Assembly: GCA_032209605.1 (NCBI GenBank)
Contig: JASFXZ010000001.1
Coordinates: 18,308,256 to 18,372,255, forward strand
Length of the DNA: 64,000 bases
Source: Mactromeris polynyma
Taxonomy: Eukaryota; Mollusca; Bivalvia; Venerida; Mactridae
Reading direction: 5' to 3'
A model generated the notes under the pieces. The model had not been told where the DNA came from and made no database searches. It saw only the letters and a list, made by a program, of their open reading frames with translations. Position 1 is the stretch's first letter, and every line of letters begins with the position of its first letter. The translations under genes and the position numbers were made by a program. Shown here one piece after another: positions 35,001 through 45,756 of the stretch.

Positions 35001-38000
35001 AGGCAGGGTAAATTCTATGTCAGATTTTCAATGAGAGAATTGCTCCTATTTGTCCAAAATTGGTGAGGGAATTTCAATTTCTGCGAGATTTTTAATTAGA
35101 AATGGATAACGCAATAATAAAACACTGCTGAATAATTTTATTCGTATTGACTATAATGAAAGACTTGTGTATTGATATATATACTGATGCTACATTATTA
35201 TTTAAACTGATTATGTTACAATGCATATGACAGACAATGTCTTCCCATCTCATTACTGTGCATCACTTCAGATAGTAAAGACGCTTATTAAATACAGTGT
35301 GTGAAACGATTGTAAACAAAGACTCTTCCGGGATGCATAAACGCTTGAAAATAATTGAGCGAATACCCAAATATTCGTTGACATCCCTAGTTATAAATGA
35401 ATACACAAATAGCTGAAAATCTCGATTCTCCATATCCAAAACTTCCTATTATGGAATATACATATACATGATTGCTATAATAGCTCATCACTTCATAACC
35501 AACCAATCATTAGCTAATTGATATTGTCTGCATATCCTATCCATTAAGCTATACACTTGGGGAATAGTTAGACATGTAATAGTTAAAAACGTCTATCTGA
35601 TTCTTTGTCTATATGCAGATAGACTTGTTTGACTTTCATCCATCCTTCTCTGATGCTTTTTTGTTGCTGAATTATTACTTCCCGTTGGGAATCGTAACAT
35701 TTGTTTAATGTATGAGTATCTATATGAATCAGCGTATTAGGAGATATTGACTGTGTGCATACTATTTTGAATAATGTAAATACGATATGTATGATTCATT
35801 TATTAAGTACCATGGACATTTTTTTGAGTATACAGTAGACATTGTATTAAGAGACCACCCAAGGGACAGCCAAAAAGCGGTCGCTTAATAAAGTGGTCAC
35901 TTAATAGATATCAACAAATTTAATAAAAGTTGAGTACAAAGGAATGTCCAACTGAACAACAACCAAAACGTATAAATACCATCCTCTTTCCATTCAAATT
36001 TATCTATGGTGAGAAACAAAACTCGTAAATTTAAACATAATATCGGCTCACATTAAGTATGTATAAGTGCTTAATTCTTAAATTCCCCGTAAGTTATCCA
36101 ATGTGACATGGGTCATGTACTTTGAATAGGTGTAGTTGCCTCGTGCTTAAAATTCAAGACTTCTTATCACACATGCGAAAGAAAAAGGCAAACGCAGACG
36201 CACACATTTACACACGAACATAATAGTTTTCAGTATATAAGTTAATACAGGTGGTCGCTCGTGCAATGTCTACTGTATTTGAACTTACTGAAGGTCGAAG
36301 ACTAATTATTACTATTATATAATGTCTACCATTTAATATAATCCTAATGCTGGTAAGTCAATACTAATGATTGCAGTACCCATTAAATCTCTTAACATTT
36401 AGGAATTTTGTGTCTGTGTACATGTGCAATATATTGAATAGCCTAAATTGGATTTCTATGTTGCTAGGGCATATTTCGTAAGTACAGTCATCACTGTCCA
36501 TAATGGCAGACTAATGATAATCGAAGGATTGACCAAGGTTTCTTAAAAACGCTGACATAAATGCTTATGAAAATTCTGAGCAGTTTGCTTAATTCAGTTA
36601 TTGTGCTTAGCTGACATTTTTTAAACATATGTACATACTTACATAATTATGTTCTTTTCTGTCATATTTTGCTTGTCAAAACACCAACAGTTCTTAGCAA
36701 GCTGTCATGATATATTTCATGACAAGCACTTACAAATAACATACTTAAGTTAAATACTTTATGGTTATAAGCAAATAAATGTGTATTTAAGTAAATTAAC
36801 AAACATAAGATTTTTCTCACATAATATTATGTTATATTCTTGTAATTATTTGCACGTAAACCCTCTTTGTGATAATCTTGAAGTGTTTTGTAAAATGGGA
36901 TGCTAAATGTTCAGCCATCTTTCTTATGTTTTAATTCGATGAAAACTGTAAGTGGATATTTGAATGAGTTAGAAAGTTTGCAAATCAACAATTTTAAATA
37001 AGTAGGACTGTTTACAAATCGCTGAATTGAGTTCACTTAAATTTAAAATCGGAAATTGATTTTTAGAAATGATTATACATTGTAGTGCGGTTTTATTAGC
37101 CTCAAATGTATGAATATATAACCTGGACAAATAAATTTCAAAATAGGTGTATTGAAATGTTTGTGTTTGTCTGTTAGCTTGTTGGAGAAAAAGTCGCGGT
37201 TCTGTTTTGGTAGAAATGTAATCCGAACAGCAGCTAAAGCTTTGCGCACAAGAGCATTTCCTTACCTAAATTGGCATGGATCAGTCATGAAAGTGCATAC
37301 ACCTGGTCGCGGTCCATCTAACAGCACTATACTTAATTATAGAATAAAGTCGAGTTTTGTTTTCTCTTTCAGGTATCGGCCACATTTGCTGCCAGTTTAG
37401 TAACGAGTCCAGCTATTGGAGCGTATCTAGGAAGCCTTTATAGTGACAATTTAGTAGTGTGGTTAGCCACGGCGATAGCTGTGTTAGATATATTATTTAT
37501 TCTAGTATTTATACCTGAATCCTTACCAGAAAAAGTACGACCAGCCAGCTGGGGGTCACCTATATCGTGGGACAAAGTAGACCCATTTTCTGTGAGTACA
37601 ATTTTGGTTTTCATTAAGGTATGGTTTGCTATACATAGTTCTCACATCTACAATATTTACCTCCCTTGTTCTGAATTGTCGGCCATTTTGATCGGCAAGT
37701 TTCCTTAAAGTTTATGGGGAATATAATGTAAACGATGATAAACTAATCTGATATAAAAATAACTTATCAATTATGCTCATGTGGGCATTTGGCTCAGTAA
37801 ATTAAAGAAAAAATGGTTGTCACATGCAAATTCTCTTGGTATTTTCTCAATTATCACATACTTGGAAATTACTCCTTTAAGTTTAAGGGCTTATCAGTTT
37901 TGCCTATCAAAATGGCCGACAGTTAAGAACAAGGGAGGTAAATGTTATAGATGTGGGAACTATGTATTGGTATTTGTTATTGTACTGATGAACTACTTTT

Positions 38001-41000
38001 ACATTAAACTTAAATTGAGAATTTAGTGCTCCTCAGAGCACATTTAAGTTATTCTCTTGTTATTAATTGGTTACCTGGAGTGGGGAAATAAAATTGTATT
38101 CAGATATTTATAAATAATAGTGTAGTAACGAATGATGAATCTCAGTGATGGACAGTGGTCAAGCGGTCATGGTCGCTGAATCCAAATCACTTGCCCTTCC
38201 CTGCTGCTGGTGTGAATCCCACCTTGAATGCTCAGTTTGTGAGGAAGCCATCCAGATGGGTTGTGGAAGGTCAGTACTTCTACCCAGGTATCCGCCTGGA
38301 ATCTTCCTGGAAAAAAGTTGTTCTGAAAAAAGTGCCATTTATTGTCTAATTTTCAGTTATTTTATTTCATGGATAAAATGTCATCTTTTTATTGATTCAA
38401 ATTCTTGGGAGGGCTTATAATGATGACTAAAAAATAAGTAATTGTATTTTCCATTTCAGGCACTACGAAGAATGGGTTCAGATTACCTGATATTGCTACT
38501 TTGTATCACCGTATTTCTATCATACTTGCCAGAGGCTGGAGAATACTCATGCTTTTTTGTATATCTAAAATTAGTAAGTATGCTTATATTTCAGTGTAAA
38601 AAAATCATCTTTATTGTACTATTTTGATATTTTTGACCCTAGGAGTGACTTAACATAATTATTTTACCCAAACCCCATAATCCCTTCCTGCCCTTAACCC
38701 TTCACTGGTTGGTGCTACGTACCTACATTGCTTGTTAGGTTTTTTTTGTATTTGCGTTTATTTATTGTCGCCACCGGTTTCCCATATGGGCGACGCCTCC
38801 TGAAGAATGTTTGTCATTTTAGATTTTTGGAGGATAGCGCATGGTACAGTAGATGCCCCAGTTCCAGAAGCACCCCTCGTTCTTTTACGTGCTTGATGTA
38901 AAGCATCATACATGGGACCTCGGTTTTTACTGTTAGTACTGTCAGTGTTTGAGCGGGGAATCGAACTTGTGATCCCTGGATTACTAGTCCAGGCGTTACC
39001 ACCAGACTACGGATCCGCTACAATCCTTTTAGTTTTGACCGTTTGTTGTATATGTCAAGGTTGATTATGTACTCCATCAAGTGTGTGTGACATGTCCCTG
39101 TGTGTTATTTAGGATGAAAAACAACATGAACCGATATTTTTGTAATATTTTAATTGTTAACAAATCAATAGGAAATGATATGTGGTCCACCATATCTTCA
39201 TGTATCACTGTTTTGTCATATATGTGTGCATTTTTCAAAGCAACCTCCTGTTCTCGAGAATAATAGTGCAAAATTCAGTGTGTTTGGAAGATGGATTTGG
39301 GAGCACTTCCAAGCACTCATGATTGAATTGTTATGCATACAAATGCCCGCCCATGTTGTATTCACTGATAAAACAGAAGAACATGTTTTAACCACAAATA
39401 TTTTTAACTTGTTTTAGATTATGGGATTCACTACAGAAGAAGTAGCTGTTTTTATTGCTGTTGTTGGAGTATTATCTGTTATAGCACAAGTAAGTAGCTG
39501 TTTTTATTGCTGTTGTTGGAGTATTATCTGTTATAGCACAAGTAAGTAGCTGTTTTTATTGCTGTTGTTGGAGTATTATCTGTTACAGCACAAGTAAGTA
39601 GCTGTTTTTATTGCTGTTGTTGGAGTATTATCTGTTATAGCACAAGTAAGTAGCTGTTTTTATTGCTGTTGTTGGAGTATTATCTGTTATAGCACAAGTA
39701 AGTAGCTGTTTTTATTGCTGTTGTTGGAGTATTATCTGTTATAGCACAAGTAAGTAGCTGTTTTTATTGCTGTTGTTGGAGTATTATCTGTTATAGCACA
39801 AGTAAGATGTTTATTATCTCAAAGTGACAGCACTGAAATGTGATGGCATCCCCTATTTTATGTAGAATACCTTTACATCATTACTGAAGTAGAAATATGC
39901 AGGATTTATGTCGATGTTGCTTTAGTTCAATCAGTTAAGTTGGTACAGCTCTTCACTGCCAATTTGTTGGAGAACTGGGTGAGATGTGTTCTCTGTGAAA
40001 GACTGTAGATAATACACATGAACATCCAAAGATAGTTATCCTCTGCCTTTGATTCATTAGGCGAGGTTGTCATTTGCTTGAACTGCCTTTGACAACTGAC
40101 TGCCGTACATAACACAAATACTGTTGTAAAATATATGATGACATGAACGGCATGGTATTTCCGGGTTCTCGAAAACCCTTAATTTGGAGACCTAATCCCC
40201 TATTTATTTTTTTGTCTGTAGACTATTTCAATAACTTAACCAATTATTGTTAAAACTAGATAGAAAGACTGCTGTTAGTGTCAACATTTGGGAAGACATG
40301 TATTGTGAAATCTTAGTAAGAATTACTTTCGTTGAGGTCAGTATTGATAAAAAATGTGTCTGACATTTTTACATACTTGTGACAAAAAGTTATTCATTCT
40401 TAAAATATTCTGTCAATACCCAGTCATCATTTTGTTTGGTTAAATAATGTTACACTTTGTTTATTTCAGACTGTTATATTAGCATTACTTATGAAGTATT
40501 TAGGACATAAACAAGCTATTGTATTTGGACTATTGTTTGAAGCAGTGCAGCTTGCTTGTTATGGCTTCGGCTCTCAAGACTGGTAAGCATTTTGTAGCAT
40601 TATATTTGTATTCAGGCATATTATGATTATTTGAGATATTTTTGTTGGAGCTTGTGCAATTGAAAATCTGATTTTTTGTCATTATTTCTGAATGTAATCT
40701 TTCTATGTGAAGTTCTTCGGCTAAATTCCTGAGGGACGTAAGTCATTTATTGGCAATATTGAGTGTTTGGTATCGTTTTGTTCGTCTCTTTGAGCTCCAC
40801 ATGATAGTGAAATTTGTTACCCTGTGGAATTGTTCTTAATAGACTTAACTCCAATTCCACAAAGTCGTAAGTGTAAAAAGTTATTGACTCTTCAATCTTT
40901 AAACGTTTATTTCATTGTCCAGTATACATGCCATAATATAAGCTTCTGGAATGGAAAGTATTTATACTATGTCAAGTTATAGCAGGGGTTCTAAAGTTCA

Positions 41001-44000
41001 GGATTAATCTGGATATAGAGGATCCAGGGTCACTTTTAGATCGATGTAAATAAAATGAATTTTTGGGAGAGGGGGGCGGGGGTAGTTGCGGAATCGCGAC
41101 TGTACAAAACGATTTGTGTACCAATGCGTTTCAGTAGTCTAGATCATCAGACGCATGCATCTGATAATGCTGGGTCATTGTAGCTTCGATCAGAGCAGCT
41201 GAGTGATTGAGATCATTTGACATGACTTCTGCTCATACTAAGAGTTTGTTTCAATGACAATCCGAGCCCACTTCCATTTAGTTTAGGTTTGTATTGTAAT
41301 TTTCAGGATTGAGAACTTTCAGCTGTTAGTCCCATGTGATCATAATAGCACAAAAAAGTTTTTTTTCTGTACTGCCTTCAAGTTCTTGGACCTTGACCCG
41401 CTTCCTAGGTTTAAAGTGTTCTTTTCATGCCACTACCCTGCTCATGTCAAGTCCTGATTGGAGCACTGAATGAAATGTATAGGTGAAGTTTGCATACTTT
41501 TTTTGTATAATATTCCAAGTGAACTATGATATGTTGTTGTTATATTTGTACAGGATAATGTGGTTTGCTGGCACTATAGCTGCCATGTCCAGCATAACGT
41601 ATCCCGCTATAAGTGCATTTGTATCGGCCCACGCAGAGGCTGATCAACAAGGTAAGAGTTTATACAAAGTCAATGAAAACATTTTTACATATCCTACTTT
41701 GAAGATAAACATGTCTAGAATAGTCGTCCATTTGAACAAATTATGATATTCATGTTGATACTGTCAGATTTAATGGCTGTGTTATGATTTCTTCTTGTGT
41801 TTGCTATTAATTAGTATTCTAGTAGCTAGAAATATAAGTATTAATAGAAAATTACAGTTAAAAATCTGGTTGAACCAAGGGAAGTAACTCTTTCTAACCA
41901 ATTGCTATCATATGAAGGGAAGTAACTCTTCCTAACCAATTTGCTATTATATGAAGGGAAGTAACTCTTTCTTACTAATTACTATCATATGAAGGGAAGT
42001 AACTCTTCCTAACCAATTGCTATTATATGAAGGGAAGTAACTCTTTCTTACTAATTACTATCATATGAAGGGAAGTAACTCCTTCACTCAGTCTGATGTG
42101 TATGAAGGAAGTAACTCATGACAGGCTGTCGAGCAGTCCTTATTTTTCCTACTTTTTCTTATTTTTTTATTTCTTCCTACTTTTTCCTACTTTTTGGGTT
42201 CAAATTATGTACTTCACAGAGACCTTATATTAATAAAAGAAAATGTAGCAGACTGTGGGCCTTTGGCTGCTTACTTAATGATCATGTCAAGGTGAAAGAT
42301 GTATAAGAGTCAAAATACCTGTCTTTGCAGTCTTGTCAAGTGTATTCTAGTCAGCAATTTATGTCTCCTACTTTTTGAAAGTAGTTCACTTGACAGCCTG
42401 TCATGAATAATTTGTTTATTTTCAGGTGTTGCCCAAGGTGTGGTGACAGGAATTAGAGGGTTGTGTAATGGTCTAGGCCCAGCATTGTTCGGCTTTATAT
42501 TTTACCTTTTCCATGTAGATCTTAATGAAAATAATGACACTCCACATAGAACAGGGCACTTTGACAATCATACTCTGCATAAAAAGTTTCATACTTCAAA
42601 AGATGTAAGTGTTCTCATTGTTGGGATTATTTTTATCGAAATATAATACATTTACTGTTAAACAAAATTGTTTGTTATCAGTTTACTGTTTAAGAAAAGT
42701 GCTCGTTATCAGTTTACTGTCAAAGCAAAGTGTTTGTTATCAGTTTACTGTCAAAGCAAAATGCTTGTTTTCAGTTTACTGTTAAAGCAAAGTGTTTGTT
42801 ATCAGTTTACTGTCAAAGCAAAATGCTTGTTTTCAGTTTACTGTTAAAGCAAAGTGTTTGTTATCAGAATAGTCATTGACAGTGATTAAATACGGACTGT
42901 AAAAACAAAACTTAAAACCTTTAAACTAATTTAATCTTCATTATACCCCCACAAACGAAGTTTGAGGGGGTATATAGGAGTGAGCTTGTCGGTCGGTCGG
43001 TCGGTCGGTCTGTCGGTCGGTCGGTCGGTCTGTCGGTTTTCATGGTTTCCGGACGATAACTCATGAAAGGCTAGACAGATTTGAAAATTTTTTGGTACAC
43101 AGGTGTAACATCAGAAGATACAGGTCAAGTTCGATATTGGGGCTGGTGGGGCCAAGGTCAAGGTCACTGTTACTAAAAATAGTTTCTCTTGGTTTTCATG
43201 GTTTCCGGACGATAACTCATGAAAGGCTAGACAGATTTGAAAAAATTTTGGTACACAGGTGTAACATCAGAAGATACAGGTCAAGTTCGATATTGGGGCT
43301 GGTGGGGCCAAGGTCAAGGTCACTGTTACTAAAAATAGTTTCTCTTGGTTTTCATGGTTTCCGGACGATAACTCATGAAAGGCTAGACAGATTTGAAAAA
43401 TTTTTGGTACACAGGTGTAACATCAGAAGATACAGGTCAAGTTCGATATTGGGGCTGGTGGGGCCAAGGTCAAGGTCACTGTTACTAAAAATAGTTTCTC
43501 TTACTTTCACTTACTAGCAAATGGTTTGTTTTTAGTTGTAAACGACTTATCTTTCTGTGAAAATAACTGTTATTTCTAGCATATTGTTTGATATATTTTG
43601 CATTGATTTAGTTCCATTTTGCCCAGCTTTTTGTGAGCAATTCTATACAAGTTCAGTTTTTTATTTCACAGGAACTGTTGATTAGTTCTTACTGTTCTGT
43701 TGGCAGCATTTTTGGTTTATTACATTCAGATACTAGCAAATGGTTTGTTTTTGTTGTTGAAGACTCACCTTTCAGTGAAAATAACGGGATTTCTTTTAAA
43801 ATCCATTGAAATAAGGCATAATATAATGTTATATCCAGGTAGTTTGATTATTTGATTAAATCTGTGAAACTGCAGTCAAGGACAATGGAACAAAATGTCT
43901 TGATTGCGAATATAAATTGTATCAATTTAATACGCTTTGTTGCTATATTTGTTCGAATTTGAATGCAAAATGTTCAGATCTTGGGAGTTAAAATCAAATA

Positions 44001-45268
44001 TATTGGTGTTACTAGTTCATACTCTAGTCGAATGTATCATTATATTTCTTTGTGACAAAGTGCTATATATTACTGTTCATTTTTTCTATTTTATTGATTT
44101 TGACCTGACTCCCATACTGTGGTATTCATATCACCTCCGAAATATTAAAATGTACACAATTCTTATTATAACCCCACTTCAAAATATGCAATGGGGGCTA
44201 TATGGGAATCACCACTTGTTCCGTCATGTCACATAACATGGTTTTCCATGAATTATTTCTACCAAGCCTAGTTGTGTATATTGTCGGCACATTCTGATTG
44301 TGGTCCTGTAGTGATAGATAGTGATAGATAATTTCATTGTCTTGACTGGCGGCCATCTTTGAATTTATCAAAAATATGTCTGACAAAGCGGTATTGTGGG
44401 GGTATTAATCACCTTCAGTGATAGCTCTAGTTCTACTGGGTTTCATGTTTTATATAAGTTCTGTTTGTTTTCCTTTTCAGTCTGTAATTCCAGGCCCACC
44501 ATTTGCATTTGGTACTGTGTTAGTTATAATAGCCATGTTAGTGGCAATCAATATACCAGATGATCCACATGCCAAGAAACTAACATCAAAGTCAGCTGTC
44601 CAGTTACATCAGTCTATGGTTGAAATAGGTACTGTGCTTTCATCTGTTTGAATGTTAAAGAGGCATGAGAGTTCTCAGTGGATTCGTGGTATTATGTAGA
44701 TTGTGGTTCATCGGGGCCATTTGCCCCGCATGATCCCCACCCTTAAACCACCAGAGGGCCTAAGACAGCCCCCTGGACCCCCTCCATGAAAAGTTCGGCT
44801 GATTTTGAAGTTTTCCATTCTCATATCTGGTTGCACTATTTTTATTCAACACACAAAAAGAGAAAGTCTTTTAAATGTGTTAATTTAAGATGCATTCTAG
44901 ATAATATAATAGTGTCAAAAGTTTCTGTTTAAATCATACGTGATAATTACATTGAATTCATGATAAAAGTGTGTTTAGTGTACGATTTCAAGAAACAATC
45001 TATATCCACTCCTATATAAATGTTTGGATATGCATCAAGCTGTCTGCTTAAAGATGTTTTGTTATTTTGTTAATGTGGAAATTCACTTCACATTGATATA
45101 GCTTTTCTGTAGATTTGCAACTAATGCAAAAAAATAATTCTGATTCTATAACATTTTAATCTGTCTTTTCCATGTTGTTAAATGATTGGATGTATGTTGA
45201 TTGTAGGTTTAAAAAAGAATGAAGATGCTGCAGAACCGTTGTTGGCTGACTGTGAACAGCAGTTGTAG
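26061..45268 (+). CDS. MFSD14: MFSD14 (hippocampus-abundant-transcript 1 type) MFS transporter, complete
   Basis: Plus-strand exons: 26061-26135, 30831-30926, 31362-31424, 31913-32040, 33903-34017, 37373-37591, 38460-38573, 39418-39489, 40470-40582, 41554-41651, 42426-42604, 44481-44628, 45207-45268. Sum 1482 nt, 493 residues plus stop; human MFSD14A is about 490. All junctions are GT...AG and phases agree. The ATG is preceded by an in-frame TAG. Diagnostic stretches: VIFLEFFAWGLLT, FLMNGLIQGVK, SAPLIGALSDVWGRK (MFS motif A at residues 90-99), VFAVTFSVVFAYVADIT, ITVFLSYLPEAGEYS, FIAVVGVLSVIAQT, AMSSITYPAISAFVS, ADADQQG-like AEADQQG, GIRGLCNGLGPALFGFIFY, and EPLL near the C-terminus. About 12 membrane helices are expected. 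Known: an orphan organic-solute transporter family related to TetA-type carriers; substrate unsettled. It cannot be assigned to MFSD14A versus MFSD14B because invertebrates usually precede that split. Confidence 0.96.
26431..27642. mobile_element. 1.2-kb fold-back element in MFSD14 intron 1
   Basis: Outer inverted arms 26431-26525 and 27549-27642 (about 95 bp, roughly 90% paired; TGTTTAAACATTAATAAC start). A second inverted pair lies inside: 26714-26755 and 27494-27545, sharing GTCCGTACCTCTAGAAT. The centre has repeated TTTCGGAGGTTTCGGTAAA blocks (26940-27050) and inverted partners near 27215-27270, so at least two elements may be nested. No protein frame is recognisable. Confidence 0.75.
27643..29410. 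other. MFSD14 intron 1 sequence, no separate gene seen
   Basis: No coding exon of a known family. Around 28500-28600 and 28800-28870 the sequence is less AT-rich and holds several ATTGG boxes (CCAAT complements), which could mark an internal promoter. This is speculative. Confidence 0.35.
29411..29490 (+). mobile_element. tRNA-like SINE head
   Basis: GTGGTGTAGTGGTTAGCATA (A-box region) and ACCCGGGTTCAATTTC (B-box region) with a pairable anticodon-like stem ACGGA/TCCGT, but the acceptor ends do not pair well. I therefore call it a SINE head or tRNA-like fossil, not a working tRNA. Located in MFSD14 intron 1. Confidence 0.55.
30395..30765 (+). repeat. Dispersed repeat with coding-like core, copy 1
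   Basis: About 370 bp matching, in inverted orientation, 61250-61650. Shared landmarks: ACTTTATCTAGTTAAAACT, ATATGCATTATCACAGAA, TTTTTACTAGTTTTGTCT, and a coding-like block beginning MIKQDCFKQLY and reaching TTILDEAH, where this copy hits a stop. A fragment of the outer end lies at 32622-32665. The family is not identified. Confidence 0.75.
31648..31815. repeat. 60-bp tandem array, nearly 3 copies
   Basis: Exact 60-bp period (CACTACAACATTATGCTCTG ... TTTTTTTTAGATAAGATA) in MFSD14 intron 3, less than 100 bp before exon 4. Each unit ends with a pyrimidine run and TTTTAG, which resembles a splice acceptor. Confidence 0.9.
32455..32615 (-). repeat. Dispersed 'GAGATGTTTGTAAA' repeat, minus-strand copy
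   Basis: Contains CTGTCCGTAACCTTTTCATT, CCACACATTCAGATCTTGGG, AGAGGAACCCTATTGAT and ends TTACAAACATCTCTTGTT, the complement of the family start. It lies in MFSD14 intron 4. Confidence 0.75.
33510..33715. repeat. Dispersed repeat shared with 49240-49430, copy 1
   Basis: Landmarks ACATGGTTTTGCAATTTAC, AAGGCAATTTCTCTTCAACC, GTTTGTAACCTTGAC and CTTTTGATAAAGGGTA recur in the same order at 49240-49430. It ends about 190 bp before MFSD14 exon 5. Confidence 0.75.
34481..34575. repeat. 20-bp tandem repeat, about 4.7 copies
   Basis: Unit GTCATGTAATACCATGCTGT; only the first unit differs by a base (GACGTAAT). In MFSD14 intron 5. Confidence 0.95.
35300..35389. mobile_element. Solo right end of a hAT-like MITE
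   Basis: CAAATATTCGTTGACATCCC TA at 35368-35389 is the complement of the TAGGGATGTCAACGAATATT end. The matching left end was not found upstream, so the left boundary given here is arbitrary. In MFSD14 intron 5. Confidence 0.5.
35833..36275. mobile_element. MITE with CAGTAGACATTG ends, TA target site
   Basis: Left CAGTAGACATTGTATTAAGA GACCACC; right its complement (GGTGGTCGCTCGTGCAATGTCTACTG), so about 26-bp imperfect inverted ends, bounded by TA on both sides (35831-35832 and 36276-36277). TA duplication points to Tc1/mariner-type mobilisation. In MFSD14 intron 5, 443 bp long, no frame. Confidence 0.8.
37638..37960. mobile_element. MITE, TA target site, copy 2 (inside MFSD14 intron 6)
   Basis: Inverted relative of 5437-5759 with the same ends (GTTCTCACATCTACAATATT, CGGCCATTTTGATCGGCAAG) and the same middle (GAGCATAATTGATAAGTT on the minus strand). 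Bounded by TA at 37636-37637 and 37961-37962. It begins only 46 bp after the exon 6 donor. Confidence 0.85.
38145..38322 (+). mobile_element. SINE with tRNA head and conserved central domain
   Basis: Head GACAGTGGTCAAGCGGTCAT (A box) and TGGTGTGAATCCCACC (B box), followed by GTGAGGAAGCCATCCAGATG and AAGGTCAGTACTTCTACCCA GGTATCCGCCTGGA. From memory this body resembles the conserved central domain of Deu/Nin-type SINEs widespread in animals including molluscs. In MFSD14 intron 6, 140 bp before exon 7. Confidence 0.7.
38757..39018 (-). mobile_element. tRNA-Thr-headed SINE, minus strand
   Basis: Minus strand from about 39018: GGATCCGTAGTCTGGTGGTA, anticodon arm CTGGA-CTAGTAA-TCCAG (AGT, threonine), and GTTCGATTCCCC. 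The T-stem does not pair (ACAAG against CCCCG), so it is a tRNA-derived head rather than a gene. The body runs down to about 38757 (GGTTTCCCATATGGGCGAC). In MFSD14 intron 7. Confidence 0.65.
39440..39806 (+). repeat. MFSD14: 52-bp tandem array amplifying the MFSD14 exon 8 splice donor
   Basis: Seven copies of a 52-bp unit, only one internal base change seen (GTTACAGCAC in one copy). Unit 1 is the last 50 bases of coding exon 8 (GTAGCTGTTTTTATTGCTG...ATAGCACAA). Donor-type GTAAG follows each copy, at 39490, 39542, 39594, 39646, 39698, 39750 and 39802; six read GTAAGT and the last GTAAGA. Use of the first donor gives the conserved protein. Use of the second adds 52 bases and shifts the frame; use of the third or later adds an in-frame TAG. 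Confidence 0.95.
40983..41335. repeat. Dispersed repeat shared with 50634-50875, copy 1
   Basis: Landmarks CAGGGGTTCTAAAGTT, GATCCAGGGTCACTTTTA, GGGAGAGGGGGGCGGGGG, CAGTAGTCTAGATCATCAGA, GCATCTGATAATGCTGGGT and CAGGATTGAGAAC occur in the same order in both copies. In MFSD14 intron 9. Confidence 0.8.
41877..42116. repeat. 38/39-bp tandem array, about 6 copies
   Basis: Unit contains GAAGGGAAGTAACTC, then TTTCTTACTAATTACTATCA or variants. In MFSD14 intron 10. Confidence 0.9.
42670..42867. repeat. 31-bp tandem array, about 6 copies
   Basis: Unit TTATCAGTTTACTGTCAAAG CAAAGTGTTTG with alternating TTATCAG and TTTTCAG versions. In MFSD14 intron 11. Confidence 0.9.
42945..43505. repeat. GGTC microsatellite plus 156-bp unit in three copies
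   Basis: A stretch starting CCCCCACAAACGAAGTTTGA, a (GGTC)n run at 42990-43035, then three 156-bp units (CATGGTTTCCGGACGATAAC at 43041, 43197 and 43353) ending ACTGTTACTAAAAATAG. As 156 is divisible by three, a 141-codon repetitive open frame appears on the plus strand; I do not regard it as a gene. In MFSD14 intron 11. Confidence 0.9.
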
Positions 45269-45756
45269 TCGGACCTGTGTATATCTTGGGTACAGAAATT
45301 AGGAGCATTGAATGATAGGGCACCTTGATGTTGGAAGTTTTGATACAGACAAGATATGGTGTATAGCTTGAAGACTGACTGAAGCATAGATAATGAAAGC
45401 TGATGATTTTCTACCTGGTGATTTTGTTGTTAAATGTTATTTTCCAGTCACTGACCTTGACACTTCAGTGTTAAAATATCCAGTTGAAAGTATTATTGTT
45501 TCTAAAATAGAAAAGGGTCATTCTGTCCCTTAATTGATTCATGACAAAATGTATGAGAAGGGTCTCCATGTATGAAACTGACAATGTAATTGTTGATATT
45601 GTCTCTGTATGTTTGGTGGAGACAAGTATTTGATGGTGCAGGTCGGATGCCTAGTCTGTTTTATATGTCATGTGATAATATTGTCTGATATGTATGGACT
45701 TAATCCTAATAGTTGATCTAGTGTTTGTTGCTGTGTGTATGATTTAGTGTTTTAAT
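45269..45756 (+). other. MFSD14 3' UTR, at least in part
   Basis: Follows the stop codon with no gene-like sequence. Where the transcript ends is not clear: several AATAAA sequences occur further on (near 47010, 47610 and 49149), none clearly preferred. The minus-strand frame 45178-45387 only shadows the terminal exon. Confidence 0.4.

Noticed and set aside
38145..38420. Two overlapping plus frames of 91 and 64 codons
   Set aside because: Both lie over the tRNA-headed SINE in intron 6.
38945..39018. tRNA-Thr (AGT) gene
   Set aside because: Anticodon arm is perfect but the T-stem does not pair and the sequence continues into a SINE body.
43092..43517. 141-codon repetitive frame on the plus strand
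   Set aside because: Product of a 156-bp tandem repeat (divisible by three) in an MFSD14 intron.
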